Counted from the stretch's first letter, positions 37,501-47,127 are shown. The stretch: 64,000 nucleotides of DNA from Collinsella aerofaciens (GCF_015561195.1 NZ_JADMSU010000001.1:1-64000), one strand, 5' to 3'. Notes: generated from the sequence alone by a model not told the origin. Translations and numbers: made by a program.

Positions 37501-38274
37501 ATGACACACCAGACAGACCAACAGACAATGCAACTTGTCCTTATCCGTCACGGAGAATCCGAGTGGAACAAACTCAACCTGTTCACCGGCTGGACCGACG
37601 TAGAACTCACCGAAACGGGCCGCGAAGAAGCCGCAGCAGGCGGTCGAGCCCTCAAAGAAGTGGGCTTCGACTTCGACGTCTGCTACACCTCGCGCCTCAA
37701 GCGCGCGATCCACACCCTCGACATCGTGCTCGGCCAAATGGATCGCGAGTGGTTGCCCGTCATCAAATCCTGGAAGCTCAACGAGCGCCACTACGGCGCG
37801 TTGCAGGGTATCAACAAGGCCGATGCCGCGGCAGAGCACGGCGACGAGCAGGTGCTCATCTGGCGCCGCTCCTTCGATATCTGCCCGCCGGCGCTCGAGC
37901 CGAACGACGCGCGCGACCCCCACACCCAGGAGCAATACCGCGACGTCGCACCCGATCAGCTGCCCTATACCGAGTGCCTCAAGGACACGATCGCCCGCGC
38001 CTGGCCTTATTTCGAAGACGAGATTCGCCCCCAGATGCTCGCCCGCAAGCGCGTACTCATCGCCGCACACGGCAACTCCCTGCGCTCACTCGTCATGAAG
38101 CTCGAGCGCCTCACGCCCGAGGAGATCCTCAAGGTCAACATCCCCACCGGCGTGCCGCTCGTCTACACCTTCGATACCGATTTCAATGTCCTCGACAAGC
38201 GCTACATCGGCGACCCGGCGACCATCGCCGCCAAGATCGACGCCGTGGCCAATCAGGGCAAAGCGCACAAGTAG
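37501..38274 (+). CDS. gpmA: 2,3-bisphosphoglycerate-dependent phosphoglycerate mutase
   Basis: A 257-residue glycolytic enzyme of the dPGM family, interconverting 3- and 2-phosphoglycerate. The catalytic RHGESEWN (His near residue 18) is near the N-terminus; the second catalytic His is in AAHGNSLRS, and YTSRLKRAIHT, ERHYGALQG and the GVPLVYTFD region are family landmarks. ATG 37501 has AAGGAGA six bases upstream. The Nramp gene follows after 74 bases, possibly on the same transcript. Length fits the family (about 250). Confidence 0.96.
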   Translation: MTHQTDQQTMQLVLIRHGESEWNKLNLFTGWTDVELTETGREEAAAGGRALKEVGFDFDVCYTSRLKRAIHTLDIVLGQMDREWLPVIKSWKLNERHYGALQGINKADAAAEHGDEQVLIWRRSFDICPPALEPNDARDPHTQEQYRDVAPDQLPYTECLKDTIARAWPYFEDEIRPQMLARKRVLIAAHGNSLRSLVMKLERLTPEEILKVNIPTGVPLVYTFDTDFNVLDKRYIGDPATIAAKIDAVANQGKAHK

Positions 38275-38348
38275 CCCAAACCCAAATCCGACGCGTGGCG
38301 CCGCACGACCCAATGCGACGTCACGCCGCCCATACGCAGGAGCGCACC

Positions 38349-39605
38349 ATGCTCAACCATCTCAAACAACACTTTGGCTCCCGACGCACCGGTGGTCACG
38401 GAGGCCTAGACATTGCGCGGCATATCGGCCCCGGGCTGCTCGTGACCGTCGGCTTTATCGACCCGGGCAACTGGGCCTCCAATATGGCCGCGGGCTCGCA
38501 GTTTGGCTACGCGCTGCTGTGGATCGTCACGCTGTCCACGATTATGCTCATCGTGCTGCAGCACAACGCGGCGCACCTGGGTATCGCCACGGGCGCCTGC
38601 CTTGCCGAGGCCACGACACGTTACCTCCCCCGCTTCGTCGGGCGCACGGTGCTCGCCAGTGCCTATCTCGCGACCATCGCCACCGCCATGGCCGAGGTCC
38701 TGGGCGGCGCGATTGCCCTTCAAATGTTCTTTGGGCTGCCCGTGCGCGCGGGCTGCGTCATCGTGGCGGCAGTATCGATGGCGATGCTCATGACGAACTC
38801 CTACAAGCATGCCGAACGCTGGATCATCGCCTTCGTAGGCGTGGTAGGACTCTCGTTTTTGGCCGAGCTTGCACTAGTCAAGGTCGACTGGCCGCAAGCC
38901 GCCGCAAGCTGGATCACGCCTAGTATGCCCACTGGCTCTGCCGCGATTATCGTGAGTGTCCTGGGTGCGGTCGTTATGCCACACAACCTTTTTCTGCACT
39001 CCGAGGTCATCCAATCCATGCACTTCGAAGGCCAAGGCGAGCAGGTTATCGAAGAACGTCTGCGCTACGAGCTCTTTGACACGCTCTTTTCGATGGGCGT
39101 GGGCTGGGCAATCAACTCGGCAATGGTCATCCTGGCCGCAACGACCTTCTTTGCGCACGGCATGGTCGTAGACGACCTCGCCGTCGCAGCGGCCACGCTC
39201 TCCCCCATTCTGGGCCCGGCGAGCTCGACCATCTTTGCGGTAGCGCTGCTGTTCGCGGGACTATCGAGCAGCGTGACAGCGGGCATGGCGGCGGGAACCA
39301 TCACTGCGGGCATGTTCGACGAGGAATACGATATCCAAGACCGACATTCCTCGATCGGGGTGGCGGCCTGTTTCGTCGGCGCAGTGACGGCGTGCCTGGT
39401 CGTCCCAAATCCTTTTGAAGGTCTCATCTGGAGTCAGGCACTGTTGTCGCTTCAGCTGCCGATTACGGTCTTTGTGCTCATACGGCTCACCAGTTCACCC
39501 CGCGTCATGGGCAAATACGCCAACTCGCGTCCACTCAACGCGCTGCTTGTAGGGATCGGCGTCATCGTGACGATTCTCGACATCGTGCTGCTAACGGGGA
39601 TGTAA
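38349..39605 (+). CDS. mntH: Nramp family divalent metal transporter
   Basis: A 418-residue inner-membrane protein with about eleven hydrophobic segments. The metal-site motifs are both present: DPGNWASN in helix 1 (Asp and Asn ligands) and VMPHNLFLHS in helix 6 (Met and His region). Such proteins take up Mn(II) or Fe(II) with protons. ATG 38349 gives the conserved N-terminus; a weak AGGAGC lies about seven bases upstream. It follows gpmA, a conserved pairing only in the sense of shared direction. No metal-responsive operator is obvious. Substrate choice between Mn and Fe cannot be read. Confidence 0.92.
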   Translation: MLNHLKQHFGSRRTGGHGGLDIARHIGPGLLVTVGFIDPGNWASNMAAGSQFGYALLWIVTLSTIMLIVLQHNAAHLGIATGACLAEATTRYLPRFVGRTVLASAYLATIATAMAEVLGGAIALQMFFGLPVRAGCVIVAAVSMAMLMTNSYKHAERWIIAFVGVVGLSFLAELALVKVDWPQAAASWITPSMPTGSAAIIVSVLGAVVMPHNLFLHSEVIQSMHFEGQGEQVIEERLRYELFDTLFSMGVGWAINSAMVILAATTFFAHGMVVDDLAVAAATLSPILGPASSTIFAVALLFAGLSSSVTAGMAAGTITAGMFDEEYDIQDRHSSIGVAACFVGAVTACLVVPNPFEGLIWSQALLSLQLPITVFVLIRLTSSPRVMGKYANSRPLNALLVGIGVIVTILDIVLLTGM

Positions 39606-39633
39606 TTGGGATGGCGTGGCTGTCCAGATATAA

Positions 39634-39650
39634 CGTCTCAATCTGTAACA
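39634..39650 (+). repeat. Solitary left arm of the 59-bp palindromic element
   Basis: CGTCTCAATCTGTAACA matches the left arm of the family, but no right arm follows; the DNA continues into the terminator at 39684. A decayed or truncated copy. Confidence 0.75.
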
Positions 39651-39683
39651 CGTAAGGCCGTTTTAAACCGTCAGATAAATCAA

Positions 39684-39718
39684 AAGGGTCCCGGCCGGGA
39701 TTTCCGACCGGGACCCTT
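39684..39718. terminator. Terminator between Nramp and rubredoxin genes
   Basis: AAGGGTCCCGG pairs with CCGGGACCCTT around a stem-internal loop; on the minus strand it is followed by TTGATTT. It ends the rubredoxin transcript from the right and can stop Nramp transcription from the left. Confidence 0.85.
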
Positions 39719-39758
39719 GGACAGAGCTATGTGTTGCCGTGAGCCGTGTGCCGACGAG

Positions 39759-39902
39759 CTACTCCTCGACGAGCTCAAACTGATCGGGACCGACGCCGCA
39801 CACCGGGCATACATAATCCTCGGGCAGCTCGGGCGTATCGACCTCAACCTCGTAACCACAAACGATGCACACGAACTTATACGTCTTCTTCTCCTCAGCC
39901 AT
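39759..39902 (-). CDS. Rubredoxin
   Basis: A 47-residue protein, too short for most gene finders. Two CxxC pairs, CIVC (residues 12-15) and CPVC (32-35), with [10 protein letters not shown] and [11 protein letters not shown] as in rubredoxins; these four cysteines hold one Fe. Rubredoxins are small cytoplasmic one-electron carriers. ATG 39902 has GGAGAA about seven bases upstream. The linker between the two CxxC pairs is shorter than in the classic 52-54-residue rubredoxins, as in domains fused to other proteins. The flavin reductase gene lies 89 bases upstream on the same strand, and the pair looks like a split Hrb. Confidence 0.9.
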   Translation of the reverse strand: MAEEKKTYKFVCIVCGYEVEVDTPELPEDYVCPVCGVGPDQFELVEE

Positions 39903-39991
39903 GATGTTCTCCTCTCGAACGCGACTGGTGATGTACTTCGTTTATTAGTATAGGTTCTCAATAATATAATGCAAGTATTTTTAGAACATTT

Positions 39992-40495
39992 CTAGCCTTG
40001 ATACGAGGACGCCTTCGGAGGCGTCTTGCCCTTCAGGACCTTATGGTAGTAATCGTAGGTGAGCGGCGTCTCGTCGCTCAGGCGCTCGGCATCCTCGACC
40101 TCGCCGATAAACAGTAGATGCGTGCCCGCATCCACAGTGTCGATCAAACGGCAGCTAAACAAGGCCGTCGCGTGCTCGGGCACATAGGGCATGCCCAGAG
40201 CCGTCTCGCGGGTCTCGTATTTGGCAAACTTGTCATAATCGCTGCTGGTGCGGAACCCAAAGTTGCCGATATAGAGCATGTCGGCGGTCTGATCGATCAC
40301 GGTCAACGCGAACGCTTTGGCCGATGCGATGACGCCCGAGGTGACGTTGTCCTTGTTCACCGCAACCGAAATGCGCGGCGGCATGGACGTCACCTGCACC
40401 GCCGTGTTGATGACGCAGCCGGCGCGCAGCCCGTCTGCAGCGGAGCTCACCACGTACAGGCCGCTTGGCATGGTAAAGAACGCAGTTTTGTCCAT
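39992..40495 (-). CDS. Flavin reductase family protein (FMN-binding)
   Basis: A 167-residue FMN-binding split-barrel protein. MDKTAFFTMPSGLYVVSS and INTAVQVTSMPPRISVAVNK are typical of flavin reductase-like and Hrb/flavoredoxin proteins, as is the NVTSGVI segment. Such proteins use NADH to reduce FMN and pass electrons on. ATG 40495 has GGGGAG eight bases upstream. A rubredoxin gene follows, and in Moorella-type Hrb the same two domains are fused. The pair may pass electrons to a flavodiiron protein for O2 or NO reduction; no such gene is in the window. Confidence 0.85.
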   Translation of the reverse strand: MDKTAFFTMPSGLYVVSSAADGLRAGCVINTAVQVTSMPPRISVAVNKDNVTSGVIASAKAFALTVIDQTADMLYIGNFGFRTSSDYDKFAKYETRETALGMPYVPEHATALFSCRLIDTVDAGTHLLFIGEVEDAERLSDETPLTYDYYHKVLKGKTPPKASSYQG

Positions 40496-40622
40496 AACGA
40501 TCACTCCCCTAACTCGGGTTGGAACCTCATGGATGTATGTACCCACAAAAAAGGCAGCGCCCATAACGGACGCCGCCTTTGAAACATATGTGTCAGAACA
40601 GTAAGAAAGATGAGACACCCGC

Positions 40623-40689
40623 AGTTGCGGTGAAATAGGGACTGAATAGCCCCTCAAACAGGCAAAACAGTCCGTATTCCACCGCAACT
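40623..40689. repeat. Palindromic repeat, AGTTGCGGTGAAATA family, copy 1
   Basis: AGTTGCGGTGAAATAGGGACTG at the left and CAGTCCGTATTCCACCGCAACT at the right, about 20 bases of loop between. Copies 2 and 3 are at 54470 and 55333. Here it separates the flavin reductase gene from smpB. Confidence 0.9.
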
Positions 40690-40701
40690 TATGAAGGACG
40701 G

Positions 40702-41172
40702 TCAGCGGTTGCGTTCCTTGAGGGCGCGGTCGATCTCGCGTTGGACATCACGCTTGGCCATGTCCTCGCGCTTGTCGTAGAGCTTCTTGCCGCGACCCAG
40801 GCCCAGCAGCAGTTTTACGCGACCGTCGGTATTAAAGTAGAGCTCCAACGGAACCAGCGCATAACCACGGTTGCGAAGTTTGCCGTCAAGAAAGTCGATC
40901 TCCTTGCGGTGCAGCAGCAGACGGCGCCGACGGTCGGGATCGCGATTCCACACGCCACCATGGCTATAAGGGTGGATATGCAGGCCGACGAGCCAGCACT
41001 CCCCGCCACGAATCAGTGCAAAGGTATCGGTAATCTGGCACGCGCGCTCGCGAATCGACTTGGCCTCGGTACCGCTCAGCTCGATACCGCACTCAAACGT
41101 CTCATCGATAAAGTACTCGTGATGTGCCGAGCGATTCTTGGAAATGAGCTTGCGCTCGCGCTTACTGGGCAT
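40702..41172 (-). CDS. smpB: SsrA-binding protein SmpB
   Basis: A 156-residue protein that binds tmRNA and directs trans-translation at stalled ribosomes. Landmarks are ISKNRSAHHEYFIDETFECGIELSGTE split over residues 11-36, the GGECWLVGLHIHPYSHG strip, the Arg-rich DPDRRRRLLLH and the C-terminal GRGKKLYDKRE tail which occupies the mRNA channel. ATG 41172 overlaps the stop of the upstream TPR gene by eleven bases, so they are translationally coupled. I searched the surroundings for tmRNA and did not find it. In many Actinobacteria smpB follows ftsX; here it is about 12 kb from it. Confidence 0.95.
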   Translation of the reverse strand: MPSKRERKLISKNRSAHHEYFIDETFECGIELSGTEAKSIRERACQITDTFALIRGGECWLVGLHIHPYSHGGVWNRDPDRRRRLLLHRKEIDFLDGKLRNRGYALVPLELYFNTDGRVKLLLGLGRGKKLYDKREDMAKRDVQREIDRALKERNR

Positions 41173-42079
41173 CGCCGGCCTCCTTGGCGCCATTGGCGTT
41201 TGAGCCCGCAGCCTCGCGCTTTGCCCTGCGCTCGGCATTAAGCTCGGCATCGCTCTCGCGCACCAGCTTGATAATCGCCGCGCATGCCTCCTCGCCCACC
41301 AGGTCGCGGGCACGGACCGTCAGACGCGTAGCCTCCTGCTTGTCGCCGTCGCTTGCAGCATCGGTCGCACACATGATCAGGCAGATGGCGATCTCGGCCG
41401 AAGGCGAGGTCGGCACGCCCTGCAGGGCGAGCTCACCCATCACATGGTCGTCACTCTCGTCCGCGGCATCCGGATAGGTGGTATGGATCTTGTTGAGCAG
41501 GCGCGTCGTATGCGCATCATTGGGCGCCAGGCGCAGCGCCAGACGCGCGCAGCCCACAGCAGCCGAAATGTTCTCGGTCTCGGACTCCAAGAAGTACTGA
41601 CCCAAGTTGGTGTAGGCGCGTGCGGCGCACTTACCGTCGCTCGCGCGCTCCAGCACCGAGAACGAGAGCGATGCCCACTCCTGCTTGTCCTCGAGCGCGC
41701 GGAACAGCTCGGCCAAGTCCAAGCGATAGTTGCAGTTCATGGGATCCCAACGCACGGCCTGCATCAGGGCATTCCGAGCACTCACATAATCCTGCTGGCG
41801 AATGTAGGCAAACGCCATGTCGGAGTACAGGCGGTCAAAGGGAACCTCGACCTGCACCAGCTCGCGCGGATCCTTCTCCACACGGCGATAGGCCAGGCGC
41901 TCAAACTTGCTGTCGAAGCTAAAGTACTGGCGCTTCTCCTCCGTCTTGCACTCAGCGTCGATATACTCCTCGGCGAGCTCCACCAGACGCTCAAGCAGCG
42001 GCGTCGCCGTAGCCAGGTCGCCCTGCGCCAGATAGTTCTCGGCATACGTGATGTCTTCCAAGCTGATAGGCAGGTCCAT
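41162..42079 (-). CDS. Tetratricopeptide repeat protein
   Basis: A 305-residue soluble helical protein. TPR-like repeats span about residues 10-45, 88-125 and 150-190 (DMAFAYIRQQDYVSARNALM and RAYTNLGQYFLESETENISA are the clearest). The C-terminal third is charged and Ala/Lys-rich, possibly a flexible tail. TPR units mediate protein contacts; no partner can be named. ATG 42079 has GAGGAG about seven bases upstream. The end overlaps the smpB start, so both are one operon, transcribed away from the tRNA genes. Confidence 0.85.
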   Translation of the reverse strand: MDLPISLEDITYAENYLAQGDLATATPLLERLVELAEEYIDAECKTEEKRQYFSFDSKFERLAYRRVEKDPRELVQVEVPFDRLYSDMAFAYIRQQDYVSARNALMQAVRWDPMNCNYRLDLAELFRALEDKQEWASLSFSVLERASDGKCAARAYTNLGQYFLESETENISAAVGCARLALRLAPNDAHTTRLLNKIHTTYPDAADESDDHVMGELALQGVPTSPSAEIAICLIMCATDAASDGDKQEATRLTVRARDLVGEEACAAIIKLVRESDAELNAERRAKREAAGSNANGAKEAGDAQ

Positions 42080-42142
42080 GACAACTCCTCGGTCCGGGCG
42101 GCAGACTCAACGCGCGCCTTAAATATCGGTCAATACACAAAA

Positions 42143-42173
42143 CCCGGGTCTCTTACGAGGCCCGGGCGTTCAA
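42143..42173 (-). terminator. Terminator of the tRNA-Gln/tRNA-Glu transcript
   Basis: On the minus strand CCCGGGCCTCG pairs with the downstream GACCCGGG with a short loop, followed by TTTTGTG, four bases after the tRNA-Glu CCA end. It stops the tRNA transcript before the TPR gene. Confidence 0.85.
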
Positions 42174-42176
42174 TTT

Positions 42177-42253
42177 TGGTAGCCCGTACCAGATTCGAAC
42201 TGGTGATCTCCGCCTTGAGAGGGCGGCGTCCTAAACCGCTAGACGAACGGGCC
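42177..42253 (-). tRNA. tRNA-Glu (anticodon CTC)
   Basis: On the minus strand a complete cloverleaf: acceptor GGCCCGT/ACGGGCT, D-arm with TAGCGGTTTAGGA, anticodon stem GCCGCC/GGCGG around loop CTCTCAA with CTC, and TpsiC arm ACCAGTTCGAATCTGGT. The discriminator A and CCA are encoded at 42180-42177. 74 nt without CCA. Confidence 0.95.
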
Positions 42254-42270
42254 ATATGTAGCAAATGCAA

Positions 42271-42344
42271 TGGCTGGGATGGAGGGAGTCGAACCCCCAT
42301 TGACGGAACCAGAATCCGCTGTCCTGCCATTAGACGACATCCCA
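42271..42344 (-). tRNA. tRNA-Gln (anticodon CTG)
   Basis: On the minus strand TGGGATG/CATCCCA acceptor, beginning with U as bacterial tRNA-Gln does, D-arm TCTAATGGCAGGAC, anticodon stem CGG/CCG around TTCTGGT with CTG, TpsiC arm GGGGGTTCGACTCCCTC, discriminator G and encoded CCA at 42273-42271. It lies 17 bases upstream of tRNA-Glu on the same strand. Confidence 0.95.
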
Positions 42345-42610
42345 ATGACTGCATCGCTGCGCTCGGCTGTGCCTTTGCGCAAGAAAGAAATATACGGGAA
42401 GTCCGGCCGTGACGCAAGCCCCAATTTTGACTTTTTTGAAATTCAATCAAATACGGCCAACACGTGAAGGACCTGTGAAGTCGACCGCTGCACACGAAGG
42501 GCAAAACGCCGCGAGCGGTAGCCGTCAACCGTTGGCAGATTCTACCGCGAAAACGATAGCACCAGGCAACACAATCGAAGTATCAATGATCACGTAGATA
42601 TCGAGGCGCC

Positions 42611-43021
42611 ATGGACGAAGAGCTTGATTACCTATGGGAGACCCTGGGCCTCGAGATCACTGCTGACCTTTGGCCCGAACGGGACAAAATCCATCCCACT
42701 CTGCGCCCCGCCATCACGGTGATGCAGGCAAAATACCGCCGTGCATCCTTTTTGATCATGCGGATGTCATGGCACGCGGGACTCCCCGACCTTAAGCGAA
42801 TCCAGGCAAGCCTCGTCGAGCTGTCCGGTATGCCGACCGTCATATCCGAGGCGCACCTGGAGCAGCACCAGCGCGAGCGACTGCAACAGCAGCGGATCCC
42901 CTTTATCTGCCCCGGCGTTCAGGCATATCTGCCCTTTATGGACGAGGAGTACTGGAGCGGCAAGCCCAACAAGCACGTAAAGGTCTATGATCCGCACGAA
43001 TGGGCACAGCTCAAGGATTGA
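42611..43021 (+). CDS. Hypothetical protein resembling the C-terminal part of a winged-helix regulator family
   Basis: A 136-residue protein from ATG 42611, with GAGGCG seven bases upstream. It lacks signal or membrane segments. The stretch HQRERLQQQRIPFICPGVQAYLPFM resembles the start-to-middle of a small family of Firmicutes regulators in which a similar IPFI-P-x-x-Q-x-YLPF piece is part of a helix-turn region; I recall this only loosely. The rest is charged and helical and has no DNA-binding helix I can point to. The gene may be a short or shortened member. It lies between the tRNA promoter side and the convergent ArsC-like gene, with no partner. Confidence 0.6.
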   Translation: MDEELDYLWETLGLEITADLWPERDKIHPTLRPAITVMQAKYRRASFLIMRMSWHAGLPDLKRIQASLVELSGMPTVISEAHLEQHQRERLQQQRIPFICPGVQAYLPFMDEEYWSGKPNKHVKVYDPHEWAQLKD

Positions 43022-43093
43022 GCCGAGCGAGCCCTCCGATGGAAAACACGTCCCACCCCGAGCGCTCAAAACGGGTCGCGCTTTCCGCAGCCG

Positions 43094-43453
43094 CTACAGC
43101 AACGCCTCGGCCCAAGCCGATTCCCTAAAGCCAGGAATCGCAAAGTCGTCGCCCACCAGCAGTGGGCGCTTAACCAGCATGCCGTCGGTCGCCAGCAGCT
43201 CGTAGCACTCCCGATCCGTCATGCCCGCATCCAGACGCGCCTTCAGGCCCAGCTCTCGATATTTCATGCCTGACGAATTAAAGAAGCGCCGCACCGGCAG
43301 CCCCGAACGAGCAATCCAGGTCGCAAGCTCATCAGCCGTGGGATTGTCCAAAACGATATCGCGGTCGATATACTCTACCCCGTGTTCGTCCAGCCATGCC
43401 TTGGCCTTCTTACAGGTCGAGCACTTGGGATATTCAACAAACAGTACGGTCAT
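43094..43453 (-). CDS. ArsC/Spx family thioredoxin-fold protein
   Basis: A 119-residue thioredoxin-fold protein. The N-terminus VLFVEYPKCSTCKKAKAWL holds a CxxC (residues 10 and 13), and RDIVLDNPTADELATW and KRPLLVGDDF are as in the ArsC/YffB/Spx family. Most single-gene members of this type are YffB-like reductases of unknown substrate; arsenate reductase activity would need the Arg/Cys pattern around the second half, which is not clear. ATG 43453 has GGAGG six bases upstream. It follows mupG on the same strand but with a 92-base gap, so co-transcription is uncertain. Confidence 0.82.
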   Translation of the reverse strand: MTVLFVEYPKCSTCKKAKAWLDEHGVEYIDRDIVLDNPTADELATWIARSGLPVRRFFNSSGMKYRELGLKARLDAGMTDRECYELLATDGMLVKRPLLVGDDFAIPGFRESAWAEALL

Positions 43454-43545
43454 GGGAATCCTCCGAATATAGATCGGCCAACGCAGGCACACGCCACACG
43501 AGGCGCCTTCGCATGATGGGCCAATTGTAGCCCACGGGTCACACA

Positions 43546-44598
43546 CTAAACGAACCGTACCCCGAATCCGCGTTTGATGAACGGCAGCAGCTCCATTGCC
43601 TCGGGCGTGATATGACCCGCAACGTTCATGCGCTCGTCACCGGGAAGATCGACCCGCGCAATCTCAAGCTCGCCTTCGTAGCGCCCATAGCCGCTATTGC
43701 TCACAGCGATCGACCCCGCCTTTCGAAACAGGCCGGCACCGGCATCCGTCGGCACGGAATCCGGCTTAAGCGTCGTACGCGACTCCTGAGACCTAAAGAT
43801 GAGGGTGCTCGAATCGGGCCGGTCGTGATGAATCTGCCCACGTACATAGGCATAACCGGGCTCAAGCTCGCATTGCAAGTCCACGTATCCGGCGGAAACT
43901 TGAGCAAACTGCGCCCAGCCCGCATCGGAAAGATCGGGGTCGCCGACCAACACAATGTCGCAATCGGCGCCATGTGCAAGCTCAAGCATGTTGAGGGCAA
44001 CCTTTGACGCGCGACCGCGCTGCGCCTCGACCGTCGGCAGTCCCTCGAATACCGGCCCGCGAACGTTAGCATCACCCGGCACAAAAGCCATGATTTCGAA
44101 TCCAAGCGCCGCAAGACGAAGATTCACCCGAGCAATGTCCTCCAGAGCTAAACCGGTATAAGGCTTGGGGTAAAAATTGTGGCAGGCGGCAAAACGAGTC
44201 ACATCGGCACCGGCCTCACGCCACGATGCGATTTCATCAGAACTCACCGTCGATGCATTGACCACAATGCGAAATACACCGGACAGCTCCGCGACCCGCT
44301 GGGCGCTAAAGCCATAGTCCAAACGAAGGTATTCCAACCCCAGATCGCGCAGGTCCTCGATGCGCTCAAGCCCGAGCAAATCGCACGTGCGAGGCCCCAC
44401 ATCGGCAATGAGCGCAATGCCGCGGGCGGAAAGCAGCGACAGCACATGACGGACCTTATCGGCATACGCCGCTCCCCCATCCTCGGGAATATGCAGCGAG
44501 GTGAACGCATTGCGCGCACCCGCCGCGGCACCACGCTCAATTGTCCGCTCAATATCCTGCAGAGGGCTGGAAAGATAAATCGAAATACCCGTTTTCAC
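43546..44598 (-). CDS. mupG: MupG family TIM barrel protein (6-phospho-N-acetylmuramidase)
   Basis: A 350-residue DUF871-type protein. The barrel begins KTGISIYLSS and carries the family segments AFTSLHIPEDGG, LRLDYGFSAQRV, FAACHNFYPKPYTGL (His and Asn) and EIMAFVPGD. The C-terminal 110 residues form a small beta domain. The S. aureus MupG cleaves MurNAc-6P-GlcNAc inside the cell, giving MurNAc-6P for MurQ. GTG 44598 is the start: AAAGGAG lies nine bases upstream. A terminator-like hairpin lies between it and murP (44622-44648), so its level may be reduced relative to murQP. Position in the mur cluster supports the role. Confidence 0.88.
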   Translation of the reverse strand: MKTGISIYLSSPLQDIERTIERGAAAGARNAFTSLHIPEDGGAAYADKVRHVLSLLSARGIALIADVGPRTCDLLGLERIEDLRDLGLEYLRLDYGFSAQRVAELSGVFRIVVNASTVSSDEIASWREAGADVTRFAACHNFYPKPYTGLALEDIARVNLRLAALGFEIMAFVPGDANVRGPVFEGLPTVEAQRGRASKVALNMLELAHGADCDIVLVGDPDLSDAGWAQFAQVSAGYVDLQCELEPGYAYVRGQIHHDRPDSSTLIFRSQESRTTLKPDSVPTDAGAGLFRKAGSIAVSNSGYGRYEGELEIARVDLPGDERMNVAGHITPEAMELLPFIKRGFGVRFV

Positions 44599-44615
44599 GC
44601 TTCAACGCTCCTTTA

Positions 44616-44648
44616 AAAAAGGCCGGCGGAGCAGTTAGCCCCGCCGGC
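44616..44648 (-). terminator. Terminator or attenuator between murP and mupG
   Basis: On the minus strand GCCGGCGG pairs with CCGCCGGC around an 11-base loop, followed by CTTTTTT. It lies 67 bases after the murP stop and ends 18 bases before mupG. Partial read-through would lower mupG expression. Confidence 0.85.
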
Positions 44649-44715
44649 ACAACCATAGCATCAAGAAATCTGCCACGCGCCGCGAGCCCTGAGCAACACG
44701 GCTCGCGATATCAAA

Positions 44716-46146
44716 CTACTCGCCAAAGAACTCGTTGATCTTCTGCTCGTCGACGCCAAAGAACCACGTCAGGACAAAGCCGGCGGCATAGGCAAGCAGC
44801 ATAGCGGCAACGTAGCCGAGCTGCTGACCAGGAACGACGATCAGCAGGCCAAACAGACCGGAAACGCCCTGAGAAACCGTGCCGATGTGAAGCAGCGCCG
44901 CGAGCGCGCCGCCAAATCCGGCACCCAGGCAGGCCGTCACAAACGGACGAACGAGCGGCAGCGTAACAGCATACATCAGAGGCTCGCCCACACCCAGGAT
45001 TCCAACGGGAATAGACTCTGCGACGTACTTCTTGAGCTTGGCGTTCTTGGTCTTAAAGTACAGCGCCAGACCGGCACCGACCTGACCGCCGCCAGCCATC
45101 ATAAGGATGGGGAGCAGGTAATTGATGCCCTTGGTAGCGCCGTCGGGATCGTTGAGCATAGCGTGGATCGGCGTGAGCGCCTGATGCAGGCCGACGGAAA
45201 CCAGCGGCAAGAAGCCTGCCGACAGGATATAGCCGCCCAGGACGCCCAGCTTCTCGAAGATAAAGGTCAAAACGCTAAAGATGGCAGTCGTCAGCCATGC
45301 GCCAACCGGCTGGATGACGAGCATCAGAGCAAAGGCGCCGATGATGAGCACCAGCAGCGGGGACAAGAACGTGTCGAGTGCGTTGGGCATAACCTTGCGA
45401 ATCTGACGCTCCATCCAGGCAAAAAATGCGCCAGCGATAAGAGCCGCGATCATGCCGCCCGCTGCGGGGTTGTACTGCGCATTGGTGAGCGGCAGCAGAA
45501 TGGCAGTGGCAGGATCGGCCGCGCCAGGCGCAAGCAGGGGCATGGCACTGTTGGCGATACACATCATGCCGGCGATGCCGCCCAGCGCAGCGGAGCCACC
45601 AAACTCACGTGCCGCGTTATAGCCCACCAAGATGGGCAGATAGGCAAACAGGGCCCAGCCCATGGAACGAATGCCCTGGTACCACCACTCGCCCGCAAGC
45701 GCGCCTGCCGTCGAGACGTTAATGACGTTGCAGATACCGTTGATGAGGCCAGCCGCAATGATGCCGGGAAGCAGGGCGACGAAGACATTGGAAATCTTCT
45801 TGAGGAAGGCCTGAACCGGCTTGGACTCGTACTTTGCCTTCTGCACGGCCTTGTTTGTGGCCGCAGCGTCGACCACGCTCTCGTCAGCAACGCCTTTCGC
45901 AAGGCCGGTGAGCTTGGAGAACTCCTCGAGCACCTTATTCACCTTGCCCGGCCCCAGCACGATCTGCATCGTGTCGTCCTCGACTAGGCCCATCACGCCG
46001 TCGAGTGCCTTAATGCCCTCCGTGTCGACGTTGCCCGCGTCTTTGACGGTCACGCGCAGGCGCGTCATGCACGCCGCGTTTGCCAGCACGTTGTCTTTAC
46101 CGCCCAAAAGGTCCAGCAGCTTTTGAGCCAGCTCTTTGTTCGTCAT
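44716..46146 (-). CDS. murP: PTS EIIBC permease for N-acetylmuramic acid-type sugars
   Basis: A 476-residue inner-membrane protein with EIIB first (residues 1-85; phosphorylated Cys26 in NAACMTRLRV) and EIIC (about 110-470) with ten hydrophobic segments and the conserved GLHQALTPIHAML. Order B-C without EIIA is that of MurP/SucrP-type permeases, which borrow the cell's Crr-type EIIA. Context with murQ, murR and mupG makes MurNAc, or MurNAc-GlcNAc, the likely substrate; sequence alone would allow sucrose or trehalose. ATG 46146 has AAGGAGG four to six bases upstream. Cells using this would recycle peptidoglycan fragments. Confidence 0.85.
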   Translation of the reverse strand: MTNKELAQKLLDLLGGKDNVLANAACMTRLRVTVKDAGNVDTEGIKALDGVMGLVEDDTMQIVLGPGKVNKVLEEFSKLTGLAKGVADESVVDAAATNKAVQKAKYESKPVQAFLKKISNVFVALLPGIIAAGLINGICNVINVSTAGALAGEWWYQGIRSMGWALFAYLPILVGYNAAREFGGSAALGGIAGMMCIANSAMPLLAPGAADPATAILLPLTNAQYNPAAGGMIAALIAGAFFAWMERQIRKVMPNALDTFLSPLLVLIIGAFALMLVIQPVGAWLTTAIFSVLTFIFEKLGVLGGYILSAGFLPLVSVGLHQALTPIHAMLNDPDGATKGINYLLPILMMAGGGQVGAGLALYFKTKNAKLKKYVAESIPVGILGVGEPLMYAVTLPLVRPFVTACLGAGFGGALAALLHIGTVSQGVSGLFGLLIVVPGQQLGYVAAMLLAYAAGFVLTWFFGVDEQKINEFFGE

Positions 46147-46203
46147 AACTCCTCCTTGTATTGGGTATCTCGTCTGGATGTCATATCAGCTCACGCCGTA
46201 CAC

Positions 46204-47127
<924 letters not shown>

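Noticed and set aside
40690-42610. tmRNA gene near smpB
   Set aside because: I looked for a tRNA-Ala-like end and an ANDENYALAA-type tag frame on both strands around smpB and the tRNA genes and did not see one.
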